Shown here: piece by piece, positions 15,420 to 24,214 of the stretch | How positions within the stretch are numbered: position 1 is the first letter of the stretch | Layout: the number at the start of each line of letters is the position of its first letter | From: an uncultured Synergistales bacterium | Lineage (GTDB): Bacteria > Synergistota > Synergistia > Synergistales > Aminobacteriaceae | Reading direction: 5' to 3' | Assembly: GCA_905235735.1 (NCBI GenBank) | Contig: CAJOMU010000018.1 | Coordinates: 1 to 37,340 of the forward strand | Length of the DNA: 37,340 bases | Made by a program: the position numbers and the translations under genes | Notes under the pieces: model-generated | Seen by the model: only the letters and a program-made list of their open reading frames with translations | Database searches by the model: none | Told to the model about the DNA's origin: nothing

Positions 15420-18125
15420 TTAGTTCGTGAAATCTGGATTACTGAACGGGTAATCTTGTCCGAATTTCATTGACTGAGCGCGTACATACCAACCGTAACT
15501 CCTTGAGACACCCGACTTGAAATCAAACTGCAATGCGCTTCTGCCTACAACCCCAGCAGGAGAAACTCTGCGGTAGTCATCGTTGTCATTGTCTCCAATC
15601 ACTTCGACATAGCAGAATATTGCTCCTTTGCCTGCGTCCTCTTCAGCATTCCAAGAGAAATGCCATTCATCGCTTGGTGCCGGGTTTTTCGCCCAGTTAG
15701 GTTCAGTTTTCTGATCTCTGTGAGTTTTACCGGCATTTATGTCAGCAGTTACAACTTCACTCGCATAGAACGTAGGATAACCGCTTGCTCCGCCTCTGGG
15801 TTCATCTTTGGGCAGAGTCTTGCCGAGAGGATAATTATCCCCGTCAGGTTGTTCGTTCTTGCGGGCATTAACGAGCATTGTGAAGAAAGAATAACGATCT
15901 GATAAATCCCTTAGCTGCGGAAGGAGATCATTCACTTTGTCCACTCCGTTATTAAGGTTCTTTTCGTCGGTGAAAAACGCGTTCCTTAATGCCTTAGCAT
16001 CGTTTATGATGTCGTTGTATTTATCGCTTAGGTCTTGCGGCATATTGTAAATTGTCCTGGAATTCTTGGCATCTACAAGAATGTTGTAATAACCGGTCAA
16101 ACGATACATTGAGGCATTGAAATTCGCAATGGTCTTCGTAATTCTGGCTGGGACATCGATATATAACGGGATGGCCTTGAAATGCCTGTATGAAAGGAAT
16201 CTATATCGTTTAAGCATGACATTGACAGGAGCATAATCCTTCGGGGACATGCTGTTAGCCAGTGCATTACGGAACTTCATAAGCTCTGTTATCACGTTGC
16301 CCACTGCGCTTATATCATGGCTGTTCGGAAGGTTTACTGAAGTTGGAATATTATTTCCTGCTCCGACTGTACGTATATCAACCGTAACCTGTGCTCCGTA
16401 TTTTTTCACCGTTTCCTGCAAGTCATTACTCACATTCACTCCTGCGTTCAGGTCAGTGCTCCCCAGTCCCTGCAATTTCGCTTCAAACGCTGTTGTCAGT
16501 TGCTTGAGCTGCTCTCTGCTCTCAGTTGTCAGCGTGATGAATGCGTCAAAACATCCGCCGTATTGATAACCTGCAACGAAATAGTCTCCGAACTCTTTGC
16601 GAAACTCGTAATTAGCGTAATTTGGTTCGCCTTTGTGTGCGTCCATGTCTTCAGCTATAAATCCTAAAACCGCCTCTGCATTCTCGGTCTGATACTTGAG
16701 ATATTCAGCATTCGAGAGTTGTCTGTAAGAAGGTTCAAGTTCCTCATAGTGAATTATGATCGTTGCGGAAGTCAGGCCGAATTTTATGTTATTCGATTTT
16801 GATGTGCTTACACTCAAACCGAACGTGCCTAGTCCGCCTGATACGTTGACACCTGATGACATTCTTCGGGAATATTCTTCCTGCGATGATACACATGTTG
16901 CTGTGTATCTCGTAGTGATGCCTGATTTAGTTGCAGGAGCTTTAGAAGCAAGAAGGTCTTGGAAATTGCCTATAGCTGCTCCGCCTGATGCTTCCATCAT
17001 TGATGTTGCAAAAAATCCTGCACCAGGAGAGAACATAGGATCATAAGGAATTCCCAGAAGTGTACCGCTGATTTCTGAAACCTGATTCCAATCGGTTGCG
17101 GCGGCTGAGTGTACACTGTCTTCGATTTCGTCAGCAAAATCTTTAATGTCTTCTTCCGTGAATAAACTTTCAGGCTGAATTATATCTCCGTTTATCTCCC
17201 TGAAGACCTCTAAAATATCTTCGTCTTCGAGAAGAGCTGTTACCATAGTAGTCTCGATATACTTCCCATAAAGTTCATACTCCTGACGTTCTTCTTCGGA
17301 CACGTAGGCTCCGTAAGCATCCTTGAGGAATGAGGGATCAGCAGCAAGAATGAGCTTCCTTAATTCAAGCATCGCAGGAACAGTGTAAACTTTTTCCTCG
17401 TCATATTCATCATACGTGAATCTGAATGGGTAGCCGTTATCGCGTGCGGCTGTCGTATCGTCCGTATTGAACATCTCTTCATACAGGAAGAATACGCAGT
17501 TTGTCTGCACATCTTCGATTGAATTCACATTGGCACTGCTTATCCTGAATGTGTAATTTCCGGCGACTTCCGGCCTGAATGTTAAGCAGATTAAAGACGG
17601 GTCTGCCTGAGGATAATTTGAATGCTGGATAGTTCCTTCAAACGCATTGCCATTCGGGTCAATGATTTCAACTTGCGGGAGTGTTGCTCCAAGCTCGAAC
17701 GCGAAATTTTTTGAGAACTCTGCGGTGTAATAAGTTCCTGCCTTCAATGATACTGTGATTTCATCGGGTTCGTTCGTGTCTGCAAGTTCCTCAATGAATG
17801 CCGCGAGAGGCACTGTTCCGCTGGCATGATACACACCGTTTTCATCGGGTACAAGTGAACTGCCTGTTCCGAATCGTAATATCTGTGCTCCGTTGAAATC
17901 CAAAACGTCAGGCTTACCATTTCCGTCAACATCAATCGGATCAAAAGCCGATTCTATTTTAGCTCTGTCGAAATCAATCTTAATAGTCCTGCTGATGATA
18001 CCGCTTTCCGAAGTCCTTTCCGGATTAATGCTGCTGCTGCTGCTTCCTCCGCAGCCTCCAATGCTGATAACTGCAAAAATTAAGCACGCAATCATCAGGA
18101 ACGAATAAAACGCTTTCTTGCTCAT
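15420..18125 (-). CDS. Large lipoprotein with EF-hand-like loop and MACPF-like domain (paralogue 2)
   Basis: A 901-residue exported lipoprotein: signal helix, lipobox ISIGGC (Cys 25), then a Gly/Ser linker. A calcium-type loop DVDGNGKPDVLD lies at 65-76. Residues about 120-220 resemble a beta-sandwich (LKAGTYYTAEF, PEVAGNYTFRIS). Residues about 365-590 look like a MACPF/perforin core: the strand block SSGVNVSGGLGTFGLSVS is followed by NNIKFGLTSATIIIHYEE, and EFGDYFVAGYQYGG (511-524) sits where the family has (Y/F)GTHY.....GG. After it come two helical stretches, then a C-terminal beta region. MACPF proteins form ring-shaped pores; in bacteria some are antagonistic toxins and some have no known target. 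No pore activity can be read from the sequence. The start ATG has AAGGAGG upstream, and a palindromic promoter region precedes it. Confidence 0.75.
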   Translation of the reverse strand: MSKKAFYSFLMIACLIFAVISIGGCGGSSSSSINPERTSESGIISRTIKIDFDRAKIESAFDPIDVDGNGKPDVLDFNGAQILRFGTGSSLVPDENGVYHASGTVPLAAFIEELADTNEPDEITVSLKAGTYYTAEFSKNFAFELGATLPQVEIIDPNGNAFEGTIQHSNYPQADPSLICLTFRPEVAGNYTFRISSANVNSIEDVQTNCVFFLYEEMFNTDDTTAARDNGYPFRFTYDEYDEEKVYTVPAMLELRKLILAADPSFLKDAYGAYVSEEERQEYELYGKYIETTMVTALLEDEDILEVFREINGDIIQPESLFTEEDIKDFADEIEDSVHSAAATDWNQVSEISGTLLGIPYDPMFSPGAGFFATSMMEASGGAAIGNFQDLLASKAPATKSGITTRYTATCVSSQEEYSRRMSSGVNVSGGLGTFGLSVSTSKSNNIKFGLTSATIIIHYEELEPSYRQLSNAEYLKYQTENAEAVLGFIAEDMDAHKGEPNYANYEFRKEFGDYFVAGYQYGGCFDAFITLTTESREQLKQLTTAFEAKLQGLGSTDLNAGVNVSNDLQETVKKYGAQVTVDIRTVGAGNNIPTSVNLPNSHDISAVGNVITELMKFRNALANSMSPKDYAPVNVMLKRYRFLSYRHFKAIPLYIDVPARITKTIANFNASMYRLTGYYNILVDAKNSRTIYNMPQDLSDKYNDIINDAKALRNAFFTDEKNLNNGVDKVNDLLPQLRDLSDRYSFFTMLVNARKNEQPDGDNYPLGKTLPKDEPRGGASGYPTFYASEVVTADINAGKTHRDQKTEPNWAKNPAPSDEWHFSWNAEEDAGKGAIFCYVEVIGDNDNDDYRRVSPAGVVGRSALQFDFKSGVSRSYGWYVRAQSMKFGQDYPFSNPDFTN

Positions 18126-18159
18126 AAAAATATACCTCCTTATGTTATGAGTACATACA

Positions 18160-18184
18160 TTATGTAATAGTATAAATTACATAA
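18160..18184. promoter_or_regulatory. Perfect palindrome overlapping the lipoprotein promoter
   Basis: TTATGTAAT and ATTACATAA are exact inverted repeats of 9 bases around a 7-base spacer. On the minus strand the spacer reads TTATACT, which contains the -10-like TATACT about 45 bases before the paralogue 2 start. This arrangement fits a dimeric regulator binding over the promoter. It is not followed by a T-run, so it is not a terminator. Confidence 0.6.
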
Positions 18185-18233
18185 CAAAAAAAAAAACAAA
18201 TCCCCTCCTGTTATATTATGGGAAGGGGATTCA
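18183..18233 (-). terminator. Terminator after the response regulator
   Basis: On the minus strand AATCCCCTTCC pairs with GGAGGGGATT (one bulge), followed by TGTTTTTTTTTTT. It separates the kinase-regulator pair from the lipoprotein genes. Confidence 0.88.
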
Positions 18234-18253
18234 ATTTTCACTTCGCTTTTAAT

Positions 18254-18952
18254 TCATTTGCTGTCAAAAAATTTCTGGATTACCTCTTTTATCTCCCTCA
18301 ATGGAAGTGTCTTCTGCATATGTCCTTCTGGCTTCAGCTTCTCAATCTGCGAAATGCTTCCCGAATCTCCTTTTGCTGTCAGAAACATCACGGGTATATT
18401 CGCAGTCTCAGGATTACTCCTCAGAACACCGAATACCTGCGTGCCATTCATCTCCGGCATCTCATAATCCAGTAATATCAAATCTGGTTTCGCACGTTCA
18501 AGAATCTTCAGTGCATTTGCTCCTGAATTCGCAGGAAGAACTTTGTAGCTCGTACTCAATCCTTCTCTGAGCGTTCGTATCATCACTGCATCATCATCTA
18601 CAAGCAGTAATGTCTTCTGTGATTCAGTCTTCACTGATGAAAGCCCTGATAACTTTTCGCGTATCTCATTCACATTGAAGGGCTTCGCAAAACTCTCTGA
18701 ATCTGATATATCACATGCATCAATCTCTGCCTGAGTGCCGAGAAGAAATACTTTCGACTTCGTGAATGATTTGATTCTCTCTGAGCTATCAAGACCTGCT
18801 AGATTCACTAACACTATTTCAGGTACATGCTTCACTTCATCAGATGAACGTACACGCATAATCTCAAATGTTCCGTCGAGATTCTTCATGAGCATATCCG
18901 CTGCCATACTTGGCCTGTCAGTTACATATAATATTTTTTGTTTCATGTTCAT
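18254..18952 (-). CDS. Response regulator with degenerate and intact receiver domains
   Basis: A 232-residue soluble protein with no output domain. Residues about 4-104 fold like a receiver (KILYVTDRP...VPEIVLVNLAG...FLLGTQ...FAKPFNVNEI) but have Asn 50 where the phosphorylated Asp should be. Residues 112-230 are a canonical receiver: acidic LVDDD (117-121), phospho-acceptor Asp 162 in LILLDYEMPEMNG, Thr 192 and Lys 214. I start at 18952 (MNMKQ), with AAAGGAGAAAT upstream; the ATG at 18946 is equally possible, and earlier starts lie inside the kinase gene. It follows the hybrid kinase by 14 bases and is probably a phosphorelay partner fed by the kinase's HPt domain. With no DNA-binding part, it would signal through protein contacts. 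Confidence 0.88.
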   Translation of the reverse strand: MNMKQKILYVTDRPSMAADMLMKNLDGTFEIMRVRSSDEVKHVPEIVLVNLAGLDSSERIKSFTKSKVFLLGTQAEIDACDISDSESFAKPFNVNEIREKLSGLSSVKTESQKTLLLVDDDAVMIRTLREGLSTSYKVLPANSGANALKILERAKPDLILLDYEMPEMNGTQVFGVLRSNPETANIPVMFLTAKGDSGSISQIEKLKPEGHMQKTLPLREIKEVIQKFFDSK

Positions 18953-18966
18953 ATTTCTCCTTTGCT

Positions 18967-21900
18967 TTATATATCCTTCAACGCCTCTTCTAATCCGCTC
19001 CAGTCTGCTCCGTCTGCACACTGCGCAATCTTGTTGAAGCGTTCTGATTCATTTTCTGGTATCCTGTAGTCTCTAAGCATAGCCATTATGCCGTCTATAG
19101 AATCACTGTCGAACATTGAAGCAAATTCCTTTAATGCCTCGTATGCCTCATGCAGTTTTTCAGGCGTAATCATCTCCGCATCATCATTCTTCTTATATAA
19201 TGGTGAAAGTCTCTCTATATATACTTTGTAGTTCATGAGGAGTTCAGGTGTTAAGTCTCTTATGCTGTCAGTGTCGTTATTGTTCCCGCAGTCCTCAAGG
19301 TATGCCGCCTGACCCGATAATTCATCCGCACCGATTAACCTCGCTGAACTCTTCAATGCATGTACCTTTATCGTGTAGTTCTTGATGTCATTCTCATTCA
19401 GGAAAGTTTCTATATCACGCAGGTTATTCTGAATTGAGTTATAGAACTGCTGAAGTGTCTTCGTGAGTATTGCCTCATTTGAACAGCTTCGTATTGCACT
19501 CTCATAATTCAAACCTTCAGTTCGCGAATAGAATTCTTCAAGTTCGGATTTCTCTTTTGATTCGTTTCCTGATTCCGAATCTGATTCTTCATGAACGATA
19601 ATTTTCTCTGACGGAAGATACTTTATCAGTGCAGCTTCAAGTGTAGGGCCTTCGACAGGTTTTGAAAGATAATCCGTGAATCCTTCCTCAAGATACTTGT
19701 TACGTGCTCCGCTTACCGCATCTGCTGTGAGACATATCACCGGCGTATCAACGTTCATTCCGTCTGACTGTTCACGAATGCGTTTCATCGTCTCTGTTCC
19801 GTCCATGTGAGGCATTCTCTGATCCATCAGAATCAAATCGTATTTCTTCTCTTTCGTCAAAGTGAGTGCCTCTGCTCCTCCTGATGCTGTATCAAGATTG
19901 ATGTCCGTCTTACTGAGAAGTCCCTCAATGACTGTCAGGTTCATATCCGTATCATCAACTACAAGTATATATGCGTCAGGTGCTTTGAAGGATTCCTGAT
20001 ACGCTCTCATAGTGTGCACATAGTGTTCAAATTTGTCATGGAAGTTTCCGATAGGCTCAGATGAAATGATTCTCTGCGGAAGGTATATCGTGAACGTTGA
20101 GCCTTTGCCGTATTCACTTTCAACTTCGATTCGTCCGTCCATGAGTGCAAGGAGATTCTGCGTGATTGAGAGACCTAAACCAGTACCCTCAACCGTATTA
20201 TTCTGAACGAGGTCAATGCGTTCAAATTTCTTAAAGAGTTTTCCGATGTCCTCTTCTCTGATTCCTATTCCTGTATCCTGTATCCTGAACACAAGGTTTA
20301 TACTTTCGATTCCGTTATCATCATCAGCACGTTCACCGTTCACGCTCAAAGATACGCTTCCTTCATGAGTATACTTCACGGCATTATTGAGTACATTCGT
20401 GATTACCTGCCTCACTCTTACTTCATCACCGTATAAACCGTCAGGAAGATTCTCATTTACTTTAACATTGAACTTCAAATCCTTCTGTCTTGCCTTGAAT
20501 ACTATCATGTTAGTTACGTCATTGAGCACAGAACTCAGCTTGTAATCGCTCTCTGCAATTTCCATTTTACCGGCTTCAATCTTCGAGAAGTCCAGTATGT
20601 CATTGATGATTGAGAGCAAATTCTTTCCTGCACTTTCAACATTACGCGCATAGGTCGTAATTCTGTCGCTTGTACTCTCACGAATGATCATCTCATTCAT
20701 GCCCAAGACCGCATTGATTGGAGTGCGAATCTCATGAGACATGTTAGCGAGGAATTCACTCTTTGCACTGCTTGCACGTCTTGCCTGCTGCATTGCTGCC
20801 TTTGCTAGTTCAAGTGCCTCCTCTAACTGTTCACTTCGTTCCTGCTGTTCTCTGTGAAGTCTCGTAGTATCCGACACAAGAATGATATAGAATCCCGGAT
20901 TGACCGCATAAAAGTTGAACTGCTTATAGAAAATCCTTCCTTCAATCTCGCATGATATGTTCACTTCATACAGTGAGTTCTTCTGTGTTCCGAAAGCTAT
21001 TGCATCAGGTGCTAGTGCATGTGCCATTGAATGAACCTGTTCTTCTGTTCCGTGAAGTATGGGTACAATCTCATCATGAATGTATGAGTTGAAGGTGTCA
21101 TGCATATTCTTTGGCAGTATGCTTCCTTCTGGTAAATCTTCGCTGACTGTAACATGATATTTCCCAATTGCCATGTATGCGATCATCTCGAACTGACGTA
21201 CAAGAATTTTATCTACAATTGTCTGATACACTTTTGAATTGTTGCATTCACGCTCCGTTATGAAGGCTATTACATGTCCGCTTAAAGGGCTTCGCGTAAT
21301 CATTGCTGAGACTTCAACGTAACATATGCTTCCGTTCTCGCGCCTTGATAGGAGAACCTGACGAGTTCCTATTTTACCTTTAATGTATGCATCAAGAAGA
21401 GAGTCTACACTGAACATATCGAGAAATTTTTTACGTTCCGCAAAATTGATGTAATGTTTTGCTCTAATCTTCAGCATCTCGGAATACACAGACTGTCCTT
21501 TATCTGTGCTGAATATATCTCTGCCGCGAACTTCTTCAAGAACATCAAGGGTCAGGTCTATTCTGAACATTCCGAGAGTGAACTTGTCCTGATGATAGAA
21601 ATTCTGCCCTATTGAATCATAACTTGCACGCATTTTTTCTTCGTAATTTTTGAAGAGAGTTATATCTGAATACGTGATGTAAATATAATCTTCGCCTTCA
21701 AACTTTATGAATGCATAATGAGCATTACACCATTTGATATTATTCCCGAATGTAACTTTTCTTATCTGAAGGCTATGTGATTTATCAGGTGCTTCATGAT
21801 GTTCAAGCATGTAGTCTACGAGAGATTTATCTTCATGATAAGTTGTAGATATAGCGTTTCCAGGTTTATTGAAGAGTTTCATCAAGTTTTCTGGAGTGTC

Positions 21901-22044
21901 TTCCATCATTGCGGCGTAATCCTGTGAAATGAAGACAGCTTCATTATTTCCATTCTTATGAGAATGGATAAGGATTGCATTATTGCCTAATTGCTTTATG
22001 GTATCTATAAATTTCTGTTGTCCTTCAGGAAGAGGATTGCCCAT
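18967..22044 (-). CDS. Soluble hybrid sensor histidine kinase with receiver and HPt domains
   Basis: A 1025-residue kinase. The order seen is three PAS-like sensor regions (about 30-135, 150-265 and 285-395), a coiled-coil linker (395-425), HisKA with phospho-His 437 in FLANMSHEIRTPINAVLG, HATPase with the N-box LNNAVKYTHEG, G1 DTGIGIREED and G2 GTGLGLS, a receiver (692-810) with Asp 741 in LILMDQRMPHMDG and Lys 795, and a C-terminal HPt with His 895 in KVHALKSSARLIG. There is no membrane helix or signal peptide, so it should sense an internal cue. The layout gives a full His-Asp-His relay that can pass phosphate to the next gene's receiver. The start ATG has AAGGAGACT upstream. Confidence 0.93.
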   Translation of the reverse strand: MGNPLPEGQQKFIDTIKQLGNNAILIHSHKNGNNEAVFISQDYAAMMEDTPENLMKLFNKPGNAISTTYHEDKSLVDYMLEHHEAPDKSHSLQIRKVTFGNNIKWCNAHYAFIKFEGEDYIYITYSDITLFKNYEEKMRASYDSIGQNFYHQDKFTLGMFRIDLTLDVLEEVRGRDIFSTDKGQSVYSEMLKIRAKHYINFAERKKFLDMFSVDSLLDAYIKGKIGTRQVLLSRRENGSICYVEVSAMITRSPLSGHVIAFITERECNNSKVYQTIVDKILVRQFEMIAYMAIGKYHVTVSEDLPEGSILPKNMHDTFNSYIHDEIVPILHGTEEQVHSMAHALAPDAIAFGTQKNSLYEVNISCEIEGRIFYKQFNFYAVNPGFYIILVSDTTRLHREQQERSEQLEEALELAKAAMQQARRASSAKSEFLANMSHEIRTPINAVLGMNEMIIRESTSDRITTYARNVESAGKNLLSIINDILDFSKIEAGKMEIAESDYKLSSVLNDVTNMIVFKARQKDLKFNVKVNENLPDGLYGDEVRVRQVITNVLNNAVKYTHEGSVSLSVNGERADDDNGIESINLVFRIQDTGIGIREEDIGKLFKKFERIDLVQNNTVEGTGLGLSITQNLLALMDGRIEVESEYGKGSTFTIYLPQRIISSEPIGNFHDKFEHYVHTMRAYQESFKAPDAYILVVDDTDMNLTVIEGLLSKTDINLDTASGGAEALTLTKEKKYDLILMDQRMPHMDGTETMKRIREQSDGMNVDTPVICLTADAVSGARNKYLEEGFTDYLSKPVEGPTLEAALIKYLPSEKIIVHEESDSESGNESKEKSELEEFYSRTEGLNYESAIRSCSNEAILTKTLQQFYNSIQNNLRDIETFLNENDIKNYTIKVHALKSSARLIGADELSGQAAYLEDCGNNNDTDSIRDLTPELLMNYKVYIERLSPLYKKNDDAEMITPEKLHEAYEALKEFASMFDSDSIDGIMAMLRDYRIPENESERFNKIAQCADGADWSGLEEALKDI

Positions 22045-22089
22045 ACAATTTTAGTCTCCTTATGAAATATTGAGAGATACGGGATAATT

Positions 22090-22095
22090 ATATTA
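22090..22095 (-). promoter_or_regulatory. Candidate extended -10 of the kinase gene
   Basis: TGGTAATAT on the minus strand gives a TGn-extended -10 about 45 bases before the kinase start. An overlapping TATAAT (22087-22092) is an alternative. No clear -35 is visible. Confidence 0.4.
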
Positions 22096-22103
22096 CCAGT
22101 GCA

Positions 22104-22148
22104 TAAAAAAACGGACACCCATTAATCTGAGTGCCCGCGAAAATTTTT
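22104..22148 (-). terminator. Terminator after the aminotransferase operon
   Basis: On the minus strand GGGCACTC pairs with GGGTGTCC (G-U pairs allowed) around an AGATTAAT loop, followed by GTTTTTTT. It closes the operon that begins at 28522. Confidence 0.82.
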
Positions 22149-22154
22149 TTTGAT

Positions 22155-23243
22155 TCATGAGTGCTGTAACACTTCGCGAATTATATTCATGCCTTCACGA
22201 ACAAGTTCAACATATGCCTGCGAACCCATATGTCCTATTCTGAACGTATGACCTGCGAGACTTCCATAGTTGCCCCCAACAACAAGGCCATGTTCACGGA
22301 GCTTCGTATCGAATTCATGCCAGCTATATTGTTCAGGAATGTAGAATGTCGTTACGGTCGGTGAACAGAAACTCTCACTCTTCGGGAAAAGTTTTAATCC
22401 CATATCCTTGCCCATATCCCTGCATAACTTCGCGGCATCTTCATGACGTTTGAATGATTCATCAAGTCCTTCACGCGTAAGTGATTCAAGAGAGAGATTG
22501 AGTGCCTTCATTGAATGCCAGTCGTGAGTATACGGCATGTACTTATTCTCAGGAACATTACGCCAGCCTTTATATGAATCATAACCTGCATAATTCACGC
22601 GTTCAATCACTTCCCATGCACGAGGTGAAATCGATGATATTGCGAGTGAGGGTGTAATCGATAAGACCTTCTGACTTCCCAAAAGACCAATATCGATTTT
22701 GCATTCATCAACATCAAGAGGTGCACCTCCTGCACTCGATACGAAATCAACGACGAATAACGCTCCGACTTCACGTGCCGCATTTCCAATTTCAGCTAGA
22801 CAATTCGTGAGTGTTCCTGATGGTGTCTCACAGTGAACAGCGGTTACGATTTTTGGCTTGAACTTCATGATGTGATCTCGCACTTTCTGAGGTTCGGGCA
22901 GGCTGTCGTATGGGAATGCACATACCTCCGCTTCTGCTCCAATGGACATGGCCATGTCTGCAAATCCTTCACCGAACAGACCAGATGAAACCGCTAACAT
23001 CTTATCGCCTGGAAGGAGTGTGCATTTGATTGCTGCCCATAACGCTAACATTCCTTCTCCGAGATTTATCACGATGTCATTATCTGTATGCAATATTTTC
23101 TGAATCAGCTTTTGATTCTCATGATAGAGTGCAAAAAATTCATCTTCAATGTCTGAACTTCCGTAATCATTGTTCCATGCCTGCCTAAATTCTTTCGGTA
23201 TGCTCACAGGGCCGGGTACTAATCCAATCTTGTAATGTTCCAC
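22155..23243 (-). CDS. Class V PLP-dependent aminotransferase (alanine/serine-glyoxylate type)
   Basis: A 362-residue fold-type I enzyme that moves an amino group between an amino acid and a 2-oxo acid, using PLP in the cytoplasm. Evidence is the N-terminal PGPVSIPKE, the Gly-rich NLGEGMLAL, HCETPSGTLTN, VVDFVSSAGGAPLDVDE with the PLP-contacting Asp, and the Schiff-base Lys 192 in LLGSQKVLSI. The C-terminal GSLAGHTFRIGHMG is the usual late motif of the alanine-glyoxylate/serine-pyruvate group. The substrate is not certain: alanine-, serine- or 2-aminoethylphosphonate-type enzymes share these motifs, and no phosphonate genes are nearby. It is the last gene of the operon, 10 bases after the small exported protein. 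Confidence 0.85.
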   Translation of the reverse strand: MEHYKIGLVPGPVSIPKEFRQAWNNDYGSSDIEDEFFALYHENQKLIQKILHTDNDIVINLGEGMLALWAAIKCTLLPGDKMLAVSSGLFGEGFADMAMSIGAEAEVCAFPYDSLPEPQKVRDHIMKFKPKIVTAVHCETPSGTLTNCLAEIGNAAREVGALFVVDFVSSAGGAPLDVDECKIDIGLLGSQKVLSITPSLAISSISPRAWEVIERVNYAGYDSYKGWRNVPENKYMPYTHDWHSMKALNLSLESLTREGLDESFKRHEDAAKLCRDMGKDMGLKLFPKSESFCSPTVTTFYIPEQYSWHEFDTKLREHGLVVGGNYGSLAGHTFRIGHMGSQAYVELVREGMNIIREVLQHS

Positions 23244-23253
23244 GATATTCTAT

Positions 23254-23706
23254 TCACCTCAATATTTCTTCTGCCAGTTCAATCATATGTTCATCATCGA
23301 GTGAACCTGTTTCAATCGTGAGAATTATATCCTTGCTGACGTTCACTGCAAGCACAAAAGGCATATATTCATGATGTTCAATGATGCAATTATGATTTGA
23401 CACTCTCAGAATTTCATATCCTGATGACGGCATTACACCCTTTGAATCGTTCACTCGTTCGGGTACGTAAAGTGTGCCTGTACCGCTTCCTTCAGTGAGA
23501 ATGATCTGCATGTAACCTTTCGGAGATTCACGTTCGTAATTTTTGTACACGACTCTTCCGAAGTCTTTCTCTCCTGCTATTAGAGGCAGAACATGTTCAC
23601 TGACTGAATGCCATTCCTGAATCTTATCCGGAAGTTCGAGAGCCTGAATGTGTGAGGGGAATAACAGAAGAGAGATGATAAGTGCGAAAAATATTTTACG
23701 TTTCAT
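23254..23706 (-). CDS. Small exported protein of unknown function
   Basis: A 150-residue protein with a signal peptide (MKRKIFFALIISLLLFPSHIQA, cleavage before LELPDK). The mature part of about 128 residues alternates short strands and helices (FGRVVYKNYER, GYMQIILTEG, EYMPFVLAVNV, DIILTIETGS) and ends in an acidic helix (DDEHMIELAEEILR). I do not recognise the family. I start at 23706, which has GGAGG eight bases upstream and gives a proper signal peptide. This start overlaps the end of the DUF4416 gene by 11 bases, so translation is probably coupled. Confidence 0.75.
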   Translation of the reverse strand: MKRKIFFALIISLLLFPSHIQALELPDKIQEWHSVSEHVLPLIAGEKDFGRVVYKNYERESPKGYMQIILTEGSGTGTLYVPERVNDSKGVMPSSGYEILRVSNHNCIIEHHEYMPFVLAVNVSKDIILTIETGSLDDEHMIELAEEILR

Positions 23707-24211
23707 GTTTAACCTCCATAAGCCAAAGTTTGCGTACACGTGATAGAAATTCATCATAAACTCCGCTCGCGAAATCAGGAAACGTGTAATCGAAGCTCTG
23801 CCATTTCTTGAATCTGAATCTCATCGTAACCTCCGCATATATTCCATCACGCAAATATATCCTGTGTGCATGATCCTTCGTTGACGCGAGAATCAATCTT
23901 GCACCGTCTATATATCCCGGATCTATGTTGACCGCTCTTATTGGCTGTCTGCTCTTGGCCTCAATGGAAATCGCTTCATGTTTCCAGTCAGCTAACCCTG
24001 ACGCGTCAATGAGACCTGGAAACGATACGAATGCACGTGAAAGTTTCGGATGAATTTCATGATAGTAGTCTGTCTTGTCGAATGGAACTGTCTCACTGAA
24101 AATTTCAGGAGTGCCCCATAGTTTTGAAAGTTCGTTTATGCTCCACGATAGAAGCTCTGTGTTATCTGTCGGAAATAGAATTCCTGATATGCGTTTTACA
24201 TTTATGCTCAT
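23696..24211 (-). CDS. DUF4416 family protein
   Basis: A 171-residue protein that fits DUF4416, a family of small cytoplasmic proteins of unknown function found in several anaerobic bacterial lineages. The marks are the internal NIDPGYIDGARLILASTKDHAHRIYL block (residues about 96-121), followed by GIYAEVTMRF and a YTFPDF segment, in that order. Length is normal for the family. There is no signal peptide or membrane helix. It sits three bases after the gene at 24215 and overlaps the next one, within the ftsY operon. Confidence 0.85.
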   Translation of the reverse strand: MSINVKRISGILFPTDNTELLSWSINELSKLWGTPEIFSETVPFDKTDYYHEIHPKLSRAFVSFPGLIDASGLADWKHEAISIEAKSRQPIRAVNIDPGYIDGARLILASTKDHAHRIYLRDGIYAEVTMRFRFKKWQSFDYTFPDFASGVYDEFLSRVRKLWLMEVKHET

Positions 24212-24214
24212 AGT

